Positions 1 through 7,685 of a stretch of 42,005 nucleotides of DNA are shown piece by piece. The translations under genes were made by a program, and so were the position numbers. The notes beneath the pieces were generated by a model. The model worked only from the letters and a program-made list of their open reading frames with translations. It searched no databases and was not told where the DNA came from. Numbering within the stretch: the stretch's first letter is position 1; the number at the start of each line of letters is the position of its first letter. Origin of the DNA: Verrucomicrobiota bacterium (GTDB lineage: Bacteria; Verrucomicrobiota; Verrucomicrobiia; Verrucomicrobiales; DEV007); contig QQNE01000033.1 in NCBI GenBank assembly GCA_003402735.1, positions 1 through 42,005 on the forward strand. The letters run 5' to 3'.

Positions 1-1014
1 GAATCCACCGCCGCCCGCGTCCACGTCCGCTGGACCGCGCAGCCCTGCGACCTCAACTACAAGGTCTGGGGCGAAACCGCGACGGAGGATTTTTACTTTT
101 ACCCGGACGGCTTCGGCTCGCGCACCGTCACGCTGCAAAGCGAGCCCAAGGCCGAATACGAGATCGAGGAACTGCTCATCCTCACCCCGCCCGCCGCCTA
201 TCCGCTCCGCGTGCTGCCGAAAAACCTCATCGACGTGCTCTTTCGCGATGGCACCAAGCGCGAGCTGAAGTTCCCCATCCTCGACCAGGAACGCGATTAC
301 GAAAAGCTGCTCTCGGGCGAACTACCGCCGCTCTACCGCATCCGCTTTGGCACCCGCGAGCCCCTCGCAGCGATCTACTTCAACCCCGGCTGGAAGCGAC
401 TGCCCTCCACCGCCTACCGCCCCTTCTACAGCCAGGGGCAAATGGTCACGCCGTTCTATTGGGGCAATCATCTGCCGCTCGCCCGACGCAAGCCCACCGG
501 CATCAACATCGACGACCTCGCCTCGATGACCCCCGCACACAGCGCCATGATGTCCTGGGGCCACCGTCGTCCGCAGCCCCTGGAAAGTCGCACCGCCAAC
601 ATGCCCGACGCCCTCGGCGTCACCCGCAAGATGCAGTTGGAAAAATGGGCCTGGCTCATCGGCCTCAGCGACGCCGATGACACAAGCCTGCTCGAATGGT
701 CCCGCAGCTTCGCGACGCCGCCGCAGATCCAGGCTGAAGGCGCGCGCTTGCAAAGCCCATCCTACAACACCGAACGCCGCGCCACGCTGCTGACCCTGGA
801 AAAGCCGACCGTCTCGCTCACCATCAAACCGACCGCGCCCTGTGTCCATCCAGTCTTCGAATTCCAGGGAGGCTCGAGAAACCTGAAACGAGCGACCTGG
901 AACGGGCGCGAACTGGCCGCGACTGACTATGCCTGGGACGGCTCCGTATTCTTGCTCAATGCCACCCTCCGGGAAGCCTCCAGTTTGTCCCTGCAATTTG
1001 CTGACAGCCCCTGA
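1..1014 (+). CDS. Hypothetical protein, 5' end outside the window
   Basis: The reading frame is open from the first base to the TGA at 1012-1014, giving 337 visible residues, so the true start lies upstream of the window. I recognise no family. The visible part is rich in Tyr, Pro and Trp. Its last 100 residues read as short beta-strand segments like an Ig-like or beta-sandwich C-terminal domain. An ATG-like start near 211 would cut into continuous coding sequence and is not preferred. A PAS-AraC regulator follows 64 bp downstream. The protein could be the C-terminal half of a secreted carbohydrate-related protein, but that is only a guess from the neighbourhood. Confidence 0.7.
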   Translation, partial: ESTAARVHVRWTAQPCDLNYKVWGETATEDFYFYPDGFGSRTVTLQSEPKAEYEIEELLILTPPAAYPLRVLPKNLIDVLFRDGTKRELKFPILDQERDYEKLLSGELPPLYRIRFGTREPLAAIYFNPGWKRLPSTAYRPFYSQGQMVTPFYWGNHLPLARRKPTGINIDDLASMTPAHSAMMSWGHRRPQPLESRTANMPDALGVTRKMQLEKWAWLIGLSDADDTSLLEWSRSFATPPQIQAEGARLQSPSYNTERRATLLTLEKPTVSLTIKPTAPCVHPVFEFQGGSRNLKRATWNGRELAATDYAWDGSVFLLNATLREASSLSLQFADSP

Positions 1015-1058
1015 AACCAGTCATCCTGGCCCATCGGACCGCAAGACCATGGCCTTGC

Positions 1059-1066
1059 AGGAGGTG
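1059..1066 (+). promoter_or_regulatory. Shine-Dalgarno site of the PAS-AraC gene
   Basis: AGGAGGTG sits 12 bases before the ATG at 1079. It is one of the few near-perfect anti-16S matches in this window, where most starts have weak or no visible ribosome binding site, and it supports the choice of 1079 as start. Confidence 0.6.
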
Positions 1067-1078
1067 TAGGAACACGCC

Positions 1079-1804
1079 ATGGCGGCAATCCCCCCACTTC
1101 CCTCAACCGGTCCTTGGCCGCTGTCCGAATTGTTCGACTCCCTGGAAGACGTGCAGTTCTGGATCAAGGACATCCAGCACCATTACCTGCACGCCAACCG
1201 GGCGCTCCTCCTGAATTACGGGCTCAACGAAACGACCGACCTGAGCGGCAAGACCGACTATGATTTCTCCCCGGCCTTTCTGGCGGACCAGTTCTGGTTG
1301 GATGACGAACAGGTGGTGAAGGGGCACCGAGTGGTGAACCGGATCGAACTCGTGGGAGGGTCCACGGGTCCACCCCGATGGAGTGTGACCAACAAAATTC
1401 CGCTTCACGATGGGCAGGGCCGCGTCATCGGCACATCGGGAACCACCCGTTGGTTGGACGCGCCCGCTTTGCGTCAACCGGACCCAACCGGCTTTGACCA
1501 GGTTCTGCGACTCATCCGGGACCATTACCAAACGGCGCTCGGCAATCTTGAACTCGCCAAAGCCGCCGGTCTCTCCGTGCGCGCCTTCGAACGCAAGTTC
1601 AAGCAACGATTCCAGACCACGCCCCAAGCCTACATCCGCAAGCTCAGGGTCCGGATGGCCTGCCGTCTCCTGGTCTATTCCGACCTCTCTCTGGCACAGG
1701 TGGCGATCGATTCCGGCTTTGCGGACCAGAGCCATTTCAATCACGAGTTCCGGCGCCAACTAAACCGCACGCCCGGAGATTACCGGCTGCATTACCGCCG
1801 CTAA
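1079..1804 (+). CDS. PAS domain-containing AraC-family transcriptional regulator
   Basis: This 241-residue protein is a cytoplasmic DNA-binding regulator. Residues about 12-130 form a PAS sensor: it begins LEDVQFWIKD, has the GKTDYDF turn typical of PAS-fold regulators, and ends in a GTSGTTR strand. Residues about 143-238 are an AraC-type double helix-turn-helix. The first helix pair lies around AKAAGLSVRAFERKFK, and the second carries the hallmark GFADQSHFNHEFRR followed by TPGDYR. The ligand is unknown; PAS-AraC proteins of this type are common in Verrucomicrobiota and Planctomycetes. An amidohydrolase follows on the same strand after 116 bp and is a possible target. The start is set by the good Shine-Dalgarno site at 1059-1066. 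Confidence 0.9.
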   Translation: MAAIPPLPSTGPWPLSELFDSLEDVQFWIKDIQHHYLHANRALLLNYGLNETTDLSGKTDYDFSPAFLADQFWLDDEQVVKGHRVVNRIELVGGSTGPPRWSVTNKIPLHDGQGRVIGTSGTTRWLDAPALRQPDPTGFDQVLRLIRDHYQTALGNLELAKAAGLSVRAFERKFKQRFQTTPQAYIRKLRVRMACRLLVYSDLSLAQVAIDSGFADQSHFNHEFRRQLNRTPGDYRLHYRR

Positions 1805-1920
1805 AAACGGGCGCACTCGGCCCGGGCCCTGCCGCTTCCAGACAAAAAGTCGACGCATCGCTCCAAGACCAGATCTGCGCTTTGGTGGCATGCTTCGCCG
1901 ACGATCGACACCCCGGCCCC

Positions 1921-3186
1921 ATGAAAAGAGCGACAGGAACCACCCGCATCCACAACGGCAAACTGATCGACGGGACCGGTGCGCCCCCGGCCCCAGACGC
2001 GACCGTCATCCTCACGGACGGGACGATCACCTACGCAGGTCCTTCCCTGCTCGCGCCCGCTGCACCCGACGCCCGGGTCATCGATGCCCAGGGCGGGACC
2101 ATCATGCCAGGTCTGATCGAGGCGCACATCCACCTGACCTATTTCAATGTCACCGAGTTGCAGGACCTCGACATCAAATACCCGGTTGAATACGTCACGC
2201 TTCAGTCCGCCGTGAATGCGAAGACCGCGCTCGAATGCGGTTATACCTCGGCTCGGAGCGGAGGCTGTTTGCACAACATCGATGTGTGGATGAAAAAGGC
2301 GATCGAGGAGGACATGATTCCCGGGCCCCGGCTCAGCGCGAGCGGGCGCGAGATCTGCGGGGCCGGTGGCCTGATGGACTGGAACCCGGACTACCGGAAA
2401 ATCGGGATGGAGGGGATCGTCTTCATCGTCAACGGGCCGGACGAAGCCCGGACCGCCGTGCGAAAACTGGTCAAGGACGGGATCGAGTGGGTCAAAACCT
2501 ACCCGACCGGGGACGCCGCCTCCCCGGACATCAACGATCATCACACGCTGTGCATGACGTTTGATGAAATGCATGCGGTGGTGCAAACGGCGCACAACCA
2601 CGGTCTCAAAGTGACCGGCCATTGCCGCGCCACCGAAGGCATCCGCAATGCGCTCAGAGCGGGTTATGACTGCATCGAGCACGGCACCTTCATGGACGAC
2701 GAGTGCCTGGAGCTTCTCTTGAGACGGAAGGTTCCGATGTGCCCTGGCCTCGGTTTTGAACTCTGGAGCGTGCAGCGGGGCAAGGAGTTCGGGCTGTCGC
2801 AACGCGTTATCGATGGTCACCAAGAGACGCTCGAGGGCGGAGCGGAAAGCTGCCGCAAAGTGCTCAAGACCGGTGGAACTCTCGGCCTCGGCGGGGATTA
2901 CGGCTTCGGCTGGACGCCCCACGGCACCTACGCGCAGGAGTTGACCTTCTTTGTGAATTACGTCGGCTTCAGCGTGCTCGACACCATTCGCTGCGCCACG
3001 CTGGGCGGCGCGAAGATCATGGGCCGCGACCATGAGCTGGGCACGTTGGAGCGCGGAAAACTTGCCGACATCCTCCTGGTCGACGGCGATGTGATGAATG
3101 ACATCAGCCTCTTGGAGAATCGCCACAACCTCCTCGCGGTGATGCAGGGCGGTGTGATCAAGGCTGGGCGACTGGCGCACGTCTGA
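1921..3186 (+). CDS. Amidohydrolase family protein (imidazolonepropionase-like)
   Basis: The product is a 421-residue metal-dependent hydrolase of the amidohydrolase superfamily. The composite beta-sandwich opens with NGKLIDGTG. The metal-binding HxH is H69-I-H71 (EAHIHLTY). The likely carboxylated lysine is in WVKTYPTGD. The next histidines are in TGHCRAT and IEHGTF, and the catalytic Asp is in GGDYGFG. The C-terminal LERGKLADILLVDGD returns to the sandwich domain. The set fits the imidazolonepropionase/Xaa-Pro dipeptidase-like subgroup, whose substrates vary widely, so none is assigned. The ATG at 1921 is chosen over an in-frame earlier start at 1882 because the family fold begins at RIHNGKLID. 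There is no signal peptide. An alpha/beta hydrolase follows 24 bp later, probably in the same operon. Confidence 0.9.
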   Translation: MKRATGTTRIHNGKLIDGTGAPPAPDATVILTDGTITYAGPSLLAPAAPDARVIDAQGGTIMPGLIEAHIHLTYFNVTELQDLDIKYPVEYVTLQSAVNAKTALECGYTSARSGGCLHNIDVWMKKAIEEDMIPGPRLSASGREICGAGGLMDWNPDYRKIGMEGIVFIVNGPDEARTAVRKLVKDGIEWVKTYPTGDAASPDINDHHTLCMTFDEMHAVVQTAHNHGLKVTGHCRATEGIRNALRAGYDCIEHGTFMDDECLELLLRRKVPMCPGLGFELWSVQRGKEFGLSQRVIDGHQETLEGGAESCRKVLKTGGTLGLGGDYGFGWTPHGTYAQELTFFVNYVGFSVLDTIRCATLGGAKIMGRDHELGTLERGKLADILLVDGDVMNDISLLENRHNLLAVMQGGVIKAGRLAHV

Positions 3187-3210
3187 GCCTGTCGACCCAC
3201 CGTCATCTCG

Positions 3211-4068
3211 ATGAAACCAGCGGCCGAAGAACTGAACCGGAAGATTTGCGGCGAAGGTCCGCCCCTGCTTCTGCTGCACGGCGTGACGCGCCGCGGGGCG
3301 GATTGGGATCCCCTGGTCCCGGTCCTCTCTTCCCGTTGGAGAGTCATCGCCCCAGACCAGCGCGGTCACGGCGATTCTCCCCGCGGCTCCCGATACCTGG
3401 TGACCGACTATGCCGCCGACGCGGTGCGCATGGTGGAACAGGAGCTGGATGCGCCCGTGGTCATCTTCGGGCATTCTCTCGGGGCGATGGTGGCTGCCGC
3501 CGTGGCCGCGGCGCTTCCGGATCTCGTCCGCTGGATCGTCCTCGAAGACCCTCCATTTCATGCCATGGGAAACCGCATCTCCGGCACCGCCTGGGAAGCC
3601 CAGTTCATCGGGATGCGCGCCGTCGCCCGTCTAGGAGGCAGCCTCACGGAAATGACCGATGCCCTGGCCTCCGTCCGGCTTCCCACGTCAGGCGGTGGCT
3701 TTCGGACCTTGGGGGAGCTGCGGGACCGCTCCTCCCTCGCCTGGAGCGCGGCGTGCCTTGCGAAGATCGATGCCGAGCTGCTGACCCCGATCATCGAGGG
3801 ACGCTGGCTCGAGGGCTACAACTTCCCCGCGATCCTCTCCCAGATCCGATGCCCCGCCCTCCTTCTCCAGGCCGACCCGGCAACCGGTGGTGCCCTGACG
3901 GACGGAGACGCGGAGGCCGCGTGCCTCGCCCTCTCCACCGGTCGTCATGTCCGTTTCCCTGGCTGCGGCCATCAACTCCACCGCGACCGGCCCGAAGCGG
4001 TCTTGCAGGCGTTCGCCGAGTTCACCGCCCCGTGGGAGGATGCCCTTGAGGCTGCCAGAATCTCGTGA
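3211..4068 (+). CDS. Alpha/beta hydrolase
   Basis: This is a 285-residue cytoplasmic alpha/beta-hydrolase. The oxyanion-hole strand is PLLLLHGVTRRG. The nucleophile elbow is G-H-S89-L-G-A, the acidic residue is likely in LLLQADPATG, and the catalytic histidine is in GCGHQLHRDRPEAV. The DQRGHGDS turn is characteristic of the family. Length and motifs are complete, so the protein should be active as an esterase, lactonase or C-C hydrolase; the substrate cannot be read from sequence. It lies 24 bp behind the amidohydrolase, and the pair may act in sequence on one compound (inference). The next ORF downstream is a degraded sulfatase. Confidence 0.9.
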   Translation: MKPAAEELNRKICGEGPPLLLLHGVTRRGADWDPLVPVLSSRWRVIAPDQRGHGDSPRGSRYLVTDYAADAVRMVEQELDAPVVIFGHSLGAMVAAAVAAALPDLVRWIVLEDPPFHAMGNRISGTAWEAQFIGMRAVARLGGSLTEMTDALASVRLPTSGGGFRTLGELRDRSSLAWSAACLAKIDAELLTPIIEGRWLEGYNFPAILSQIRCPALLLQADPATGGALTDGDAEAACLALSTGRHVRFPGCGHQLHRDRPEAVLQAFAEFTAPWEDALEAARIS

Positions 4069-4120
4069 TGCGCCCCGCACAACCGCCACCCACTCGTTGA
4101 CCCCCGCTTTCCCCCATCTG

Positions 4121-4585
4121 ATGATGGCCCGCATTCCCTTCCTTCTCATCGCCCTGGCACTGTGGCTCTCAGTCGAGCCGAGTTCAGCGTTTTCATCGTG
4201 CCCGCAACCCAATATCGCCCTCACTCTTGCTAATGATCTCGGTTATGACGATGCGATCCGGCGCGATGACACCGACAACCTCTTCACGAGCAAAGCAGAG
4301 GACTTTCTCCGCAAGCATGCGACACAGCACACGGGGCAGCCTTTCTTTCTCAATCCCGCTCTTCATGCCGTGCACGGCCCGTTGACGCCGCTGGCAAATC
4401 TGAAGGACAAGAGCAAGACCGGCCTCGACGGCCCCGCCAAAACCACGATCGGGCAGCTCTACCATCTCACCAACGACCCTGGCGAAACCTCCGATCTGTG
4501 GGAGAAACACCCTGAGATTGTCGACCGTCTGCGATTGCGGCTTGGCGCCGTTATGCAACAGGGCCGCACCCGCGAACTGCCTTAA
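4121..4585 (+). pseudogene. Internally deleted sulfatase remnant
   Basis: This open frame of 154 residues starts with a signal peptide (ARIPFLLIALALWLS) and the sulfatase entry strand PNIALTLANDLGY. It then jumps to a mid-protein segment (AEDFLRKH, QPFFLNPALHAVHGPL) and to the C-terminal signature LYHLTNDPGETSDLWEKHPEIV. Intact sulfatases in this window are 491 and 500 residues. The missing part includes the CxPSR motif whose Cys becomes formylglycine, so it cannot be a sulfatase. The first metal-site Asp is also altered (ANDLG for ADDLG). All joins are in frame. The ATG at 4121 is chosen because the signal peptide begins there. It may be a decaying gene or a short secreted product under new selection. 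Confidence 0.75.
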
Positions 4586-4594
4586 ACACACCCA

Positions 4595-5515
4595 ATGAGA
4601 TTCGTCTTCCAAATCGCCCTGCTGCTCCTCACCGTTTCTTCCGAGGTCCTCACCGCTGCCGATTCGTCCCCGGTCAGAAAGAAGATCGTCCTCGTCGCCG
4701 GCAAGAAAAGCCACGGCCCGGTGGGCAATCGCATCCATGACTATCCCTGGAGCGTCAAACTGCTCAAGGTGCTGTTCGAGCAATCCAACATCCGCGATCA
4801 GGTGACCGCGGAGATCCATTTTGAGGGATGGCCCCAGGACGAAAGCACGTTCGACAGCGCGGACTCCATCGTGATCATTTCGGACGGGCGCGACGGGGAC
4901 AAGTTTGAGGAGGCGCCGCATTTCAACGGCGCGGCGCGGACCGCCGTGATCGCACGCCAAATGAAACGCAGCTGCGGGTTCGTAACCTTTCATTTCTCCA
5001 CGTTCGCTTCCGAAGCCAACCGACGGCAGATTCTGGACTGGAGCGGTGGCTATTTCCAATGGGAGACCGATGGGGCGCGCAAGTGGTATTCCGCCATCAA
5101 AGTGCTCGACGCCGAACTGGCGCTGCCGAACCCCGGACACGCCATTGTCCGTGGGGTCGCCCCGTTTCAGCTGAAGGAGGAGTTTTATTACAACCTGCGA
5201 TTTGATCCGACCGACAGAGCCCTCGTGCCGATCCTCTCCGTGCCCGGGCTTCCGGGACGTGATCCCGACGGGCGTTGGGTGGCCTGGGCGCGGGAGCGTG
5301 CGGACGGCGGACGGGGCTTCGGCACCAGTTGCGGTCACTTTTACGACAACTGGAAGAGCGACGGCTTTCGCAAGCTGATGCTCAATGCGATTGCGTGGTC
5401 CGCCCATGTGGAACTGCCTCCGCAAGGAGTCGAATCGATCTACCGGGAACATGACGAGATCACCGCAGCACTGGGCAACGCAGGACCAGAAGCGAACGCG
5501 AAAACCTCAAAATGA
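4595..5515 (+). CDS. ThuA-like domain protein, secreted
   Basis: The product is 306 residues with a clear signal peptide (FQIALLLLTVSSEVLTAAD). The mature part matches the ThuA (trehalose utilisation) fold, a class I glutamine amidotransferase-like domain common in PVC bacteria: KKIVLVAGKKSHGP is the first strand, IVIISDGRDGD is the central strand, and GGRGFGTSCGHFYDNW is the late conserved block. ThuA proteins are linked to disaccharide metabolism, but their chemistry is poorly defined. The gene begins 9 bp after the sulfatase remnant and looks intact, unlike its short neighbours on both sides. Confidence 0.85.
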   Translation: MRFVFQIALLLLTVSSEVLTAADSSPVRKKIVLVAGKKSHGPVGNRIHDYPWSVKLLKVLFEQSNIRDQVTAEIHFEGWPQDESTFDSADSIVIISDGRDGDKFEEAPHFNGAARTAVIARQMKRSCGFVTFHFSTFASEANRRQILDWSGGYFQWETDGARKWYSAIKVLDAELALPNPGHAIVRGVAPFQLKEEFYYNLRFDPTDRALVPILSVPGLPGRDPDGRWVAWARERADGGRGFGTSCGHFYDNWKSDGFRKLMLNAIAWSAHVELPPQGVESIYREHDEITAALGNAGPEANAKTSK

Positions 5516-5818
5516 ACCTCCTGCGCACCGTGTTGCCACTCTCGGCGCTCTGCGGGTGTGGTTCGCCAGGGAGGGGCTGTCAGTCCCGACAAGATACCGC
5601 TCAATCAAGAAAACAACACGCTCACCTACACCGGGCTGAGCGGAGATCGATTCAAGCTCTTCACCGACCAAATCAAGCCGCCGCGGATCAATGATAATCC
5701 CATCGATTATGCCCCAGCAAGAGCCTATGACAGCCCCTTCGTGCAAGGTGACTTGGACAGCGGCTTGGTCATGATCCGGAAGGGCGACCGCAAGCTTGTT
5801 CTCAACTTCAACGAGTGA
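5512..5818 (+). pseudogene. Frameshifted short secreted protein
   Basis: An ATG at 5512 overlaps the ThuA stop (ATGA) and gives a signal-peptide start, MNLLRTVLPLSALCGCG, which then runs into low-complexity sequence and a stop at 5692-5694. The neighbouring frame, open from about 5558 to the TGA at 5816-5818, reads like real protein: VSPDKIPLNQENN, LTYTGLSGDRFKLF, then SGLVMIRKGDRKLVLNF. Joining the two frames near 5540-5560 gives a plausible secreted protein of about 100 residues. I do not recognise a family. It may be the remnant of a larger secreted enzyme like its neighbours. A sequencing error could also produce the break. Confidence 0.5.
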
Positions 5819-5826
5819 GCGCTCTA

Positions 5827-6132
5827 ATGTCCTGCCCGATCCCCCCTTCCATCCCCGTTGCCCTCGTGCTGGGCGCGGCAGGCCTTTTCGCGGCCGAACA
5901 GGCACCGCCGCCGCATCCTGCCGAATCGTTCCAAACCATCCGCCTCTACAAACACCACGGAACGATTCGCCTCATGGTGAACGATGTGATTGAAGTCGCC
6001 CTCGCCGACAACGGCAAGACCTTTGGTCCGGTTTGGGCTCATTTCGGCTGGATTGGCTCGCGCCAAATTACACACACCGTTCGTTGTGAATCCGACGACC
6101 TCGCCCTATTTTCCCTAAAATCAGGATTGTGA
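5827..6132 (+). pseudogene. Truncated secreted protein with a DUF1961-like C-terminal stub
   Basis: This 101-residue frame has a signal peptide ending near GLFAAEQ, then about 60 residues (GTIRLMVNDVIEVALAD, GKTFGPVWAHFGWIGSRQ, THTVRCESDDLALF). The latter resemble the C-terminal end of DUF1961-type concanavalin-like proteins, recalled as a consensus around DDGKTYGP and IGLRQM. The N-terminal sandwich is absent, so it looks like a deletion remnant. An in-frame GTG at 5815 would overlap the preceding stop (GTGA), but the ATG at 5827 gives a cleaner signal peptide. The stop at 6130-6132 overlaps the GTG start of the sialate esterase, so translational coupling has survived the decay. The family call is tentative. 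Confidence 0.5.
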
Positions 6133-7685
6133 AACCGCTCTTCCCACTTCTTTCCGCACTTTGCCTAGCACCGCTGTCTACATTTCATGGCGCCGAACTG
6201 AGACTCGCTTCCGTGTTCTCCGATCACATGGTCTTGCAGCGCGAGAAGCCCGTCGCCATCTGGGGCTGGGCCGATGCGGGTGAAGCGGTGACCGTGGCCT
6301 TCGCCGGACAATCGAAGGTCGCCAGAGCGGCTGCGGATGGAAAGTGGAAGCTCACGCTCGACGCCCTCCCCGCTTCCGCCGACTCGCGCCCCCTCCTCGT
6401 CTCCGACAAGGCCGGTCACAAACTCGAGGTGCAGGACGTTCTCGTCGGCGAGGTGTGGCTCGGTTCCGGTCAGTCGAACATGGCGATGACGGTGGCGGGT
6501 TGTCAGGATTCCGAGTCCGAGAAGGCCGCCGCCCAGCTTCCGCTCATCCGCCATTACCGCGAGAGCTCGGGGCCCTCCGACACGCCGCAGCCCGAAGGCA
6601 AGGGAGCCTGGCAGATTTGCGCCCCCGACACCGTCGGCGGTTTTTCCGCGGCGCTGTATTTCTTCGGCCGGGAGATCCACCGGGAAATCGGCGTGCCGGT
6701 CGGTCTCATCAACACCTCCGTGGGAGGCACGCCCATCGAATCCTGGGTGTCCGCCGAGGTCCAATCCTCCGATCCCGAGACGAAGGCGAATTACGACACT
6801 CGACTCGAGGCGCACCGCAATTTTGATCCCGCGCAAGCGCCCGCCTTGCATGAAAAGCAACTCGCCATCTGGAAGAAGGCATCGGAGAAGGCCAAGGCCG
6901 AGGGCACGCCCTTCGTGGTCCCGCCGCCGAAGGATCCGCTGGCCATGTGGAAGCTCAAGGGTGGGCCCGCCGGGCTCTTCAACGGGAAGGTGGTCAATCT
7001 CGTGCCTTACACCCTGCGCGGCATGCTTTGGTATCAAGGCGAGGGCAATGCCAGCAATCCCGGCCTGTATCACAAGCAACTGACCCAACTGGTCACCAGC
7101 TGGCGGGCGCTCTGGCAGGACGAAATCCCTTTCGCCTGGGTGCAGCTCCCGAATTACACCGCGCCCGGGGAGGGCTGGCCTCGGATCCGGGAATCCATGC
7201 TAAAGACACTCGCGCTCCCAAAAACCGGCATGGCCATCACCATCGACCTGGGCGACGCCAAGGACATCCACCCGAAAAACAAACAAGACGTTGGCAAACG
7301 CCTCTCCCTTTGGGCACTAGGCACGGTGTATGGAAAACCGGTCCCGGCGATCAGCGGACCGCTGCCCACAGATTCCAAAATCAACGGTGACACCATCACC
7401 ATCTCTTTCAAACACGCCAACGGCGGACTCAAATCCCTGAACAAGGGTCCACTCACCGGGTTCGAAATCGCGGCCGCCGATCAAGAGTGGAAGCCCGCTC
7501 AAGCACACATCGCCGGGGACTCCGTCATCGTCGATCATCCGGACATCGCGGCTCCCGTCGCCGTTCGTTACGCCTGGAGAGACTGGCCAGACTACAGTCT
7601 GGCCAACGGGGCCGGCCTCCCTGCCTCCCCTTTCCGGACGGATGACTGGCCCGTGCCAACCAAGAAATCTCCTATCGTTCCATGA
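6129..7685 (+). CDS. Sialate O-acetylesterase family protein (SASA domain)
   Basis: The product is a 518-residue secreted carbohydrate esterase. The GTG start at 6129 overlaps the previous stop (GTGA) and opens a signal peptide (KPLFPLLSALCLAPLSTFHGAE). An N-terminal beta-sandwich with SVFSDHMVLQR and PVAIWGWAD is typical of bacterial sialate O-acetylesterases. The catalytic block is GSGQS116NMAM, followed by INTSVGGTPIESW and MLWYQGEGNAS. The conserved Asp-His pair is probably in DLGDAKDIHPKNKQDVGKR. Family members remove acetyl groups from sialic acids or from plant and algal polysaccharides, so sialic acid is not proven as substrate. The stop overlaps the next gene by four bases (ATGA), implying coupled translation. 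Confidence 0.92.
   Translation: MKPLFPLLSALCLAPLSTFHGAELRLASVFSDHMVLQREKPVAIWGWADAGEAVTVAFAGQSKVARAAADGKWKLTLDALPASADSRPLLVSDKAGHKLEVQDVLVGEVWLGSGQSNMAMTVAGCQDSESEKAAAQLPLIRHYRESSGPSDTPQPEGKGAWQICAPDTVGGFSAALYFFGREIHREIGVPVGLINTSVGGTPIESWVSAEVQSSDPETKANYDTRLEAHRNFDPAQAPALHEKQLAIWKKASEKAKAEGTPFVVPPPKDPLAMWKLKGGPAGLFNGKVVNLVPYTLRGMLWYQGEGNASNPGLYHKQLTQLVTSWRALWQDEIPFAWVQLPNYTAPGEGWPRIRESMLKTLALPKTGMAITIDLGDAKDIHPKNKQDVGKRLSLWALGTVYGKPVPAISGPLPTDSKINGDTITISFKHANGGLKSLNKGPLTGFEIAAADQEWKPAQAHIAGDSVIVDHPDIAAPVAVRYAWRDWPDYSLANGAGLPASPFRTDDWPVPTKKSPIVP

Noticed and set aside
1819..1828. Palindrome GGCCCGGGCC upstream of the amidohydrolase
   Set aside because: All-GC palindromes of this length arise by chance in such DNA and no paired site or promoter is visible.
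1801..3561. Minus-strand open frame of 586 codons
   Set aside because: It lies antisense to the amidohydrolase, whose catalytic motifs are all in place; long antisense frames are expected in GC-rich DNA.
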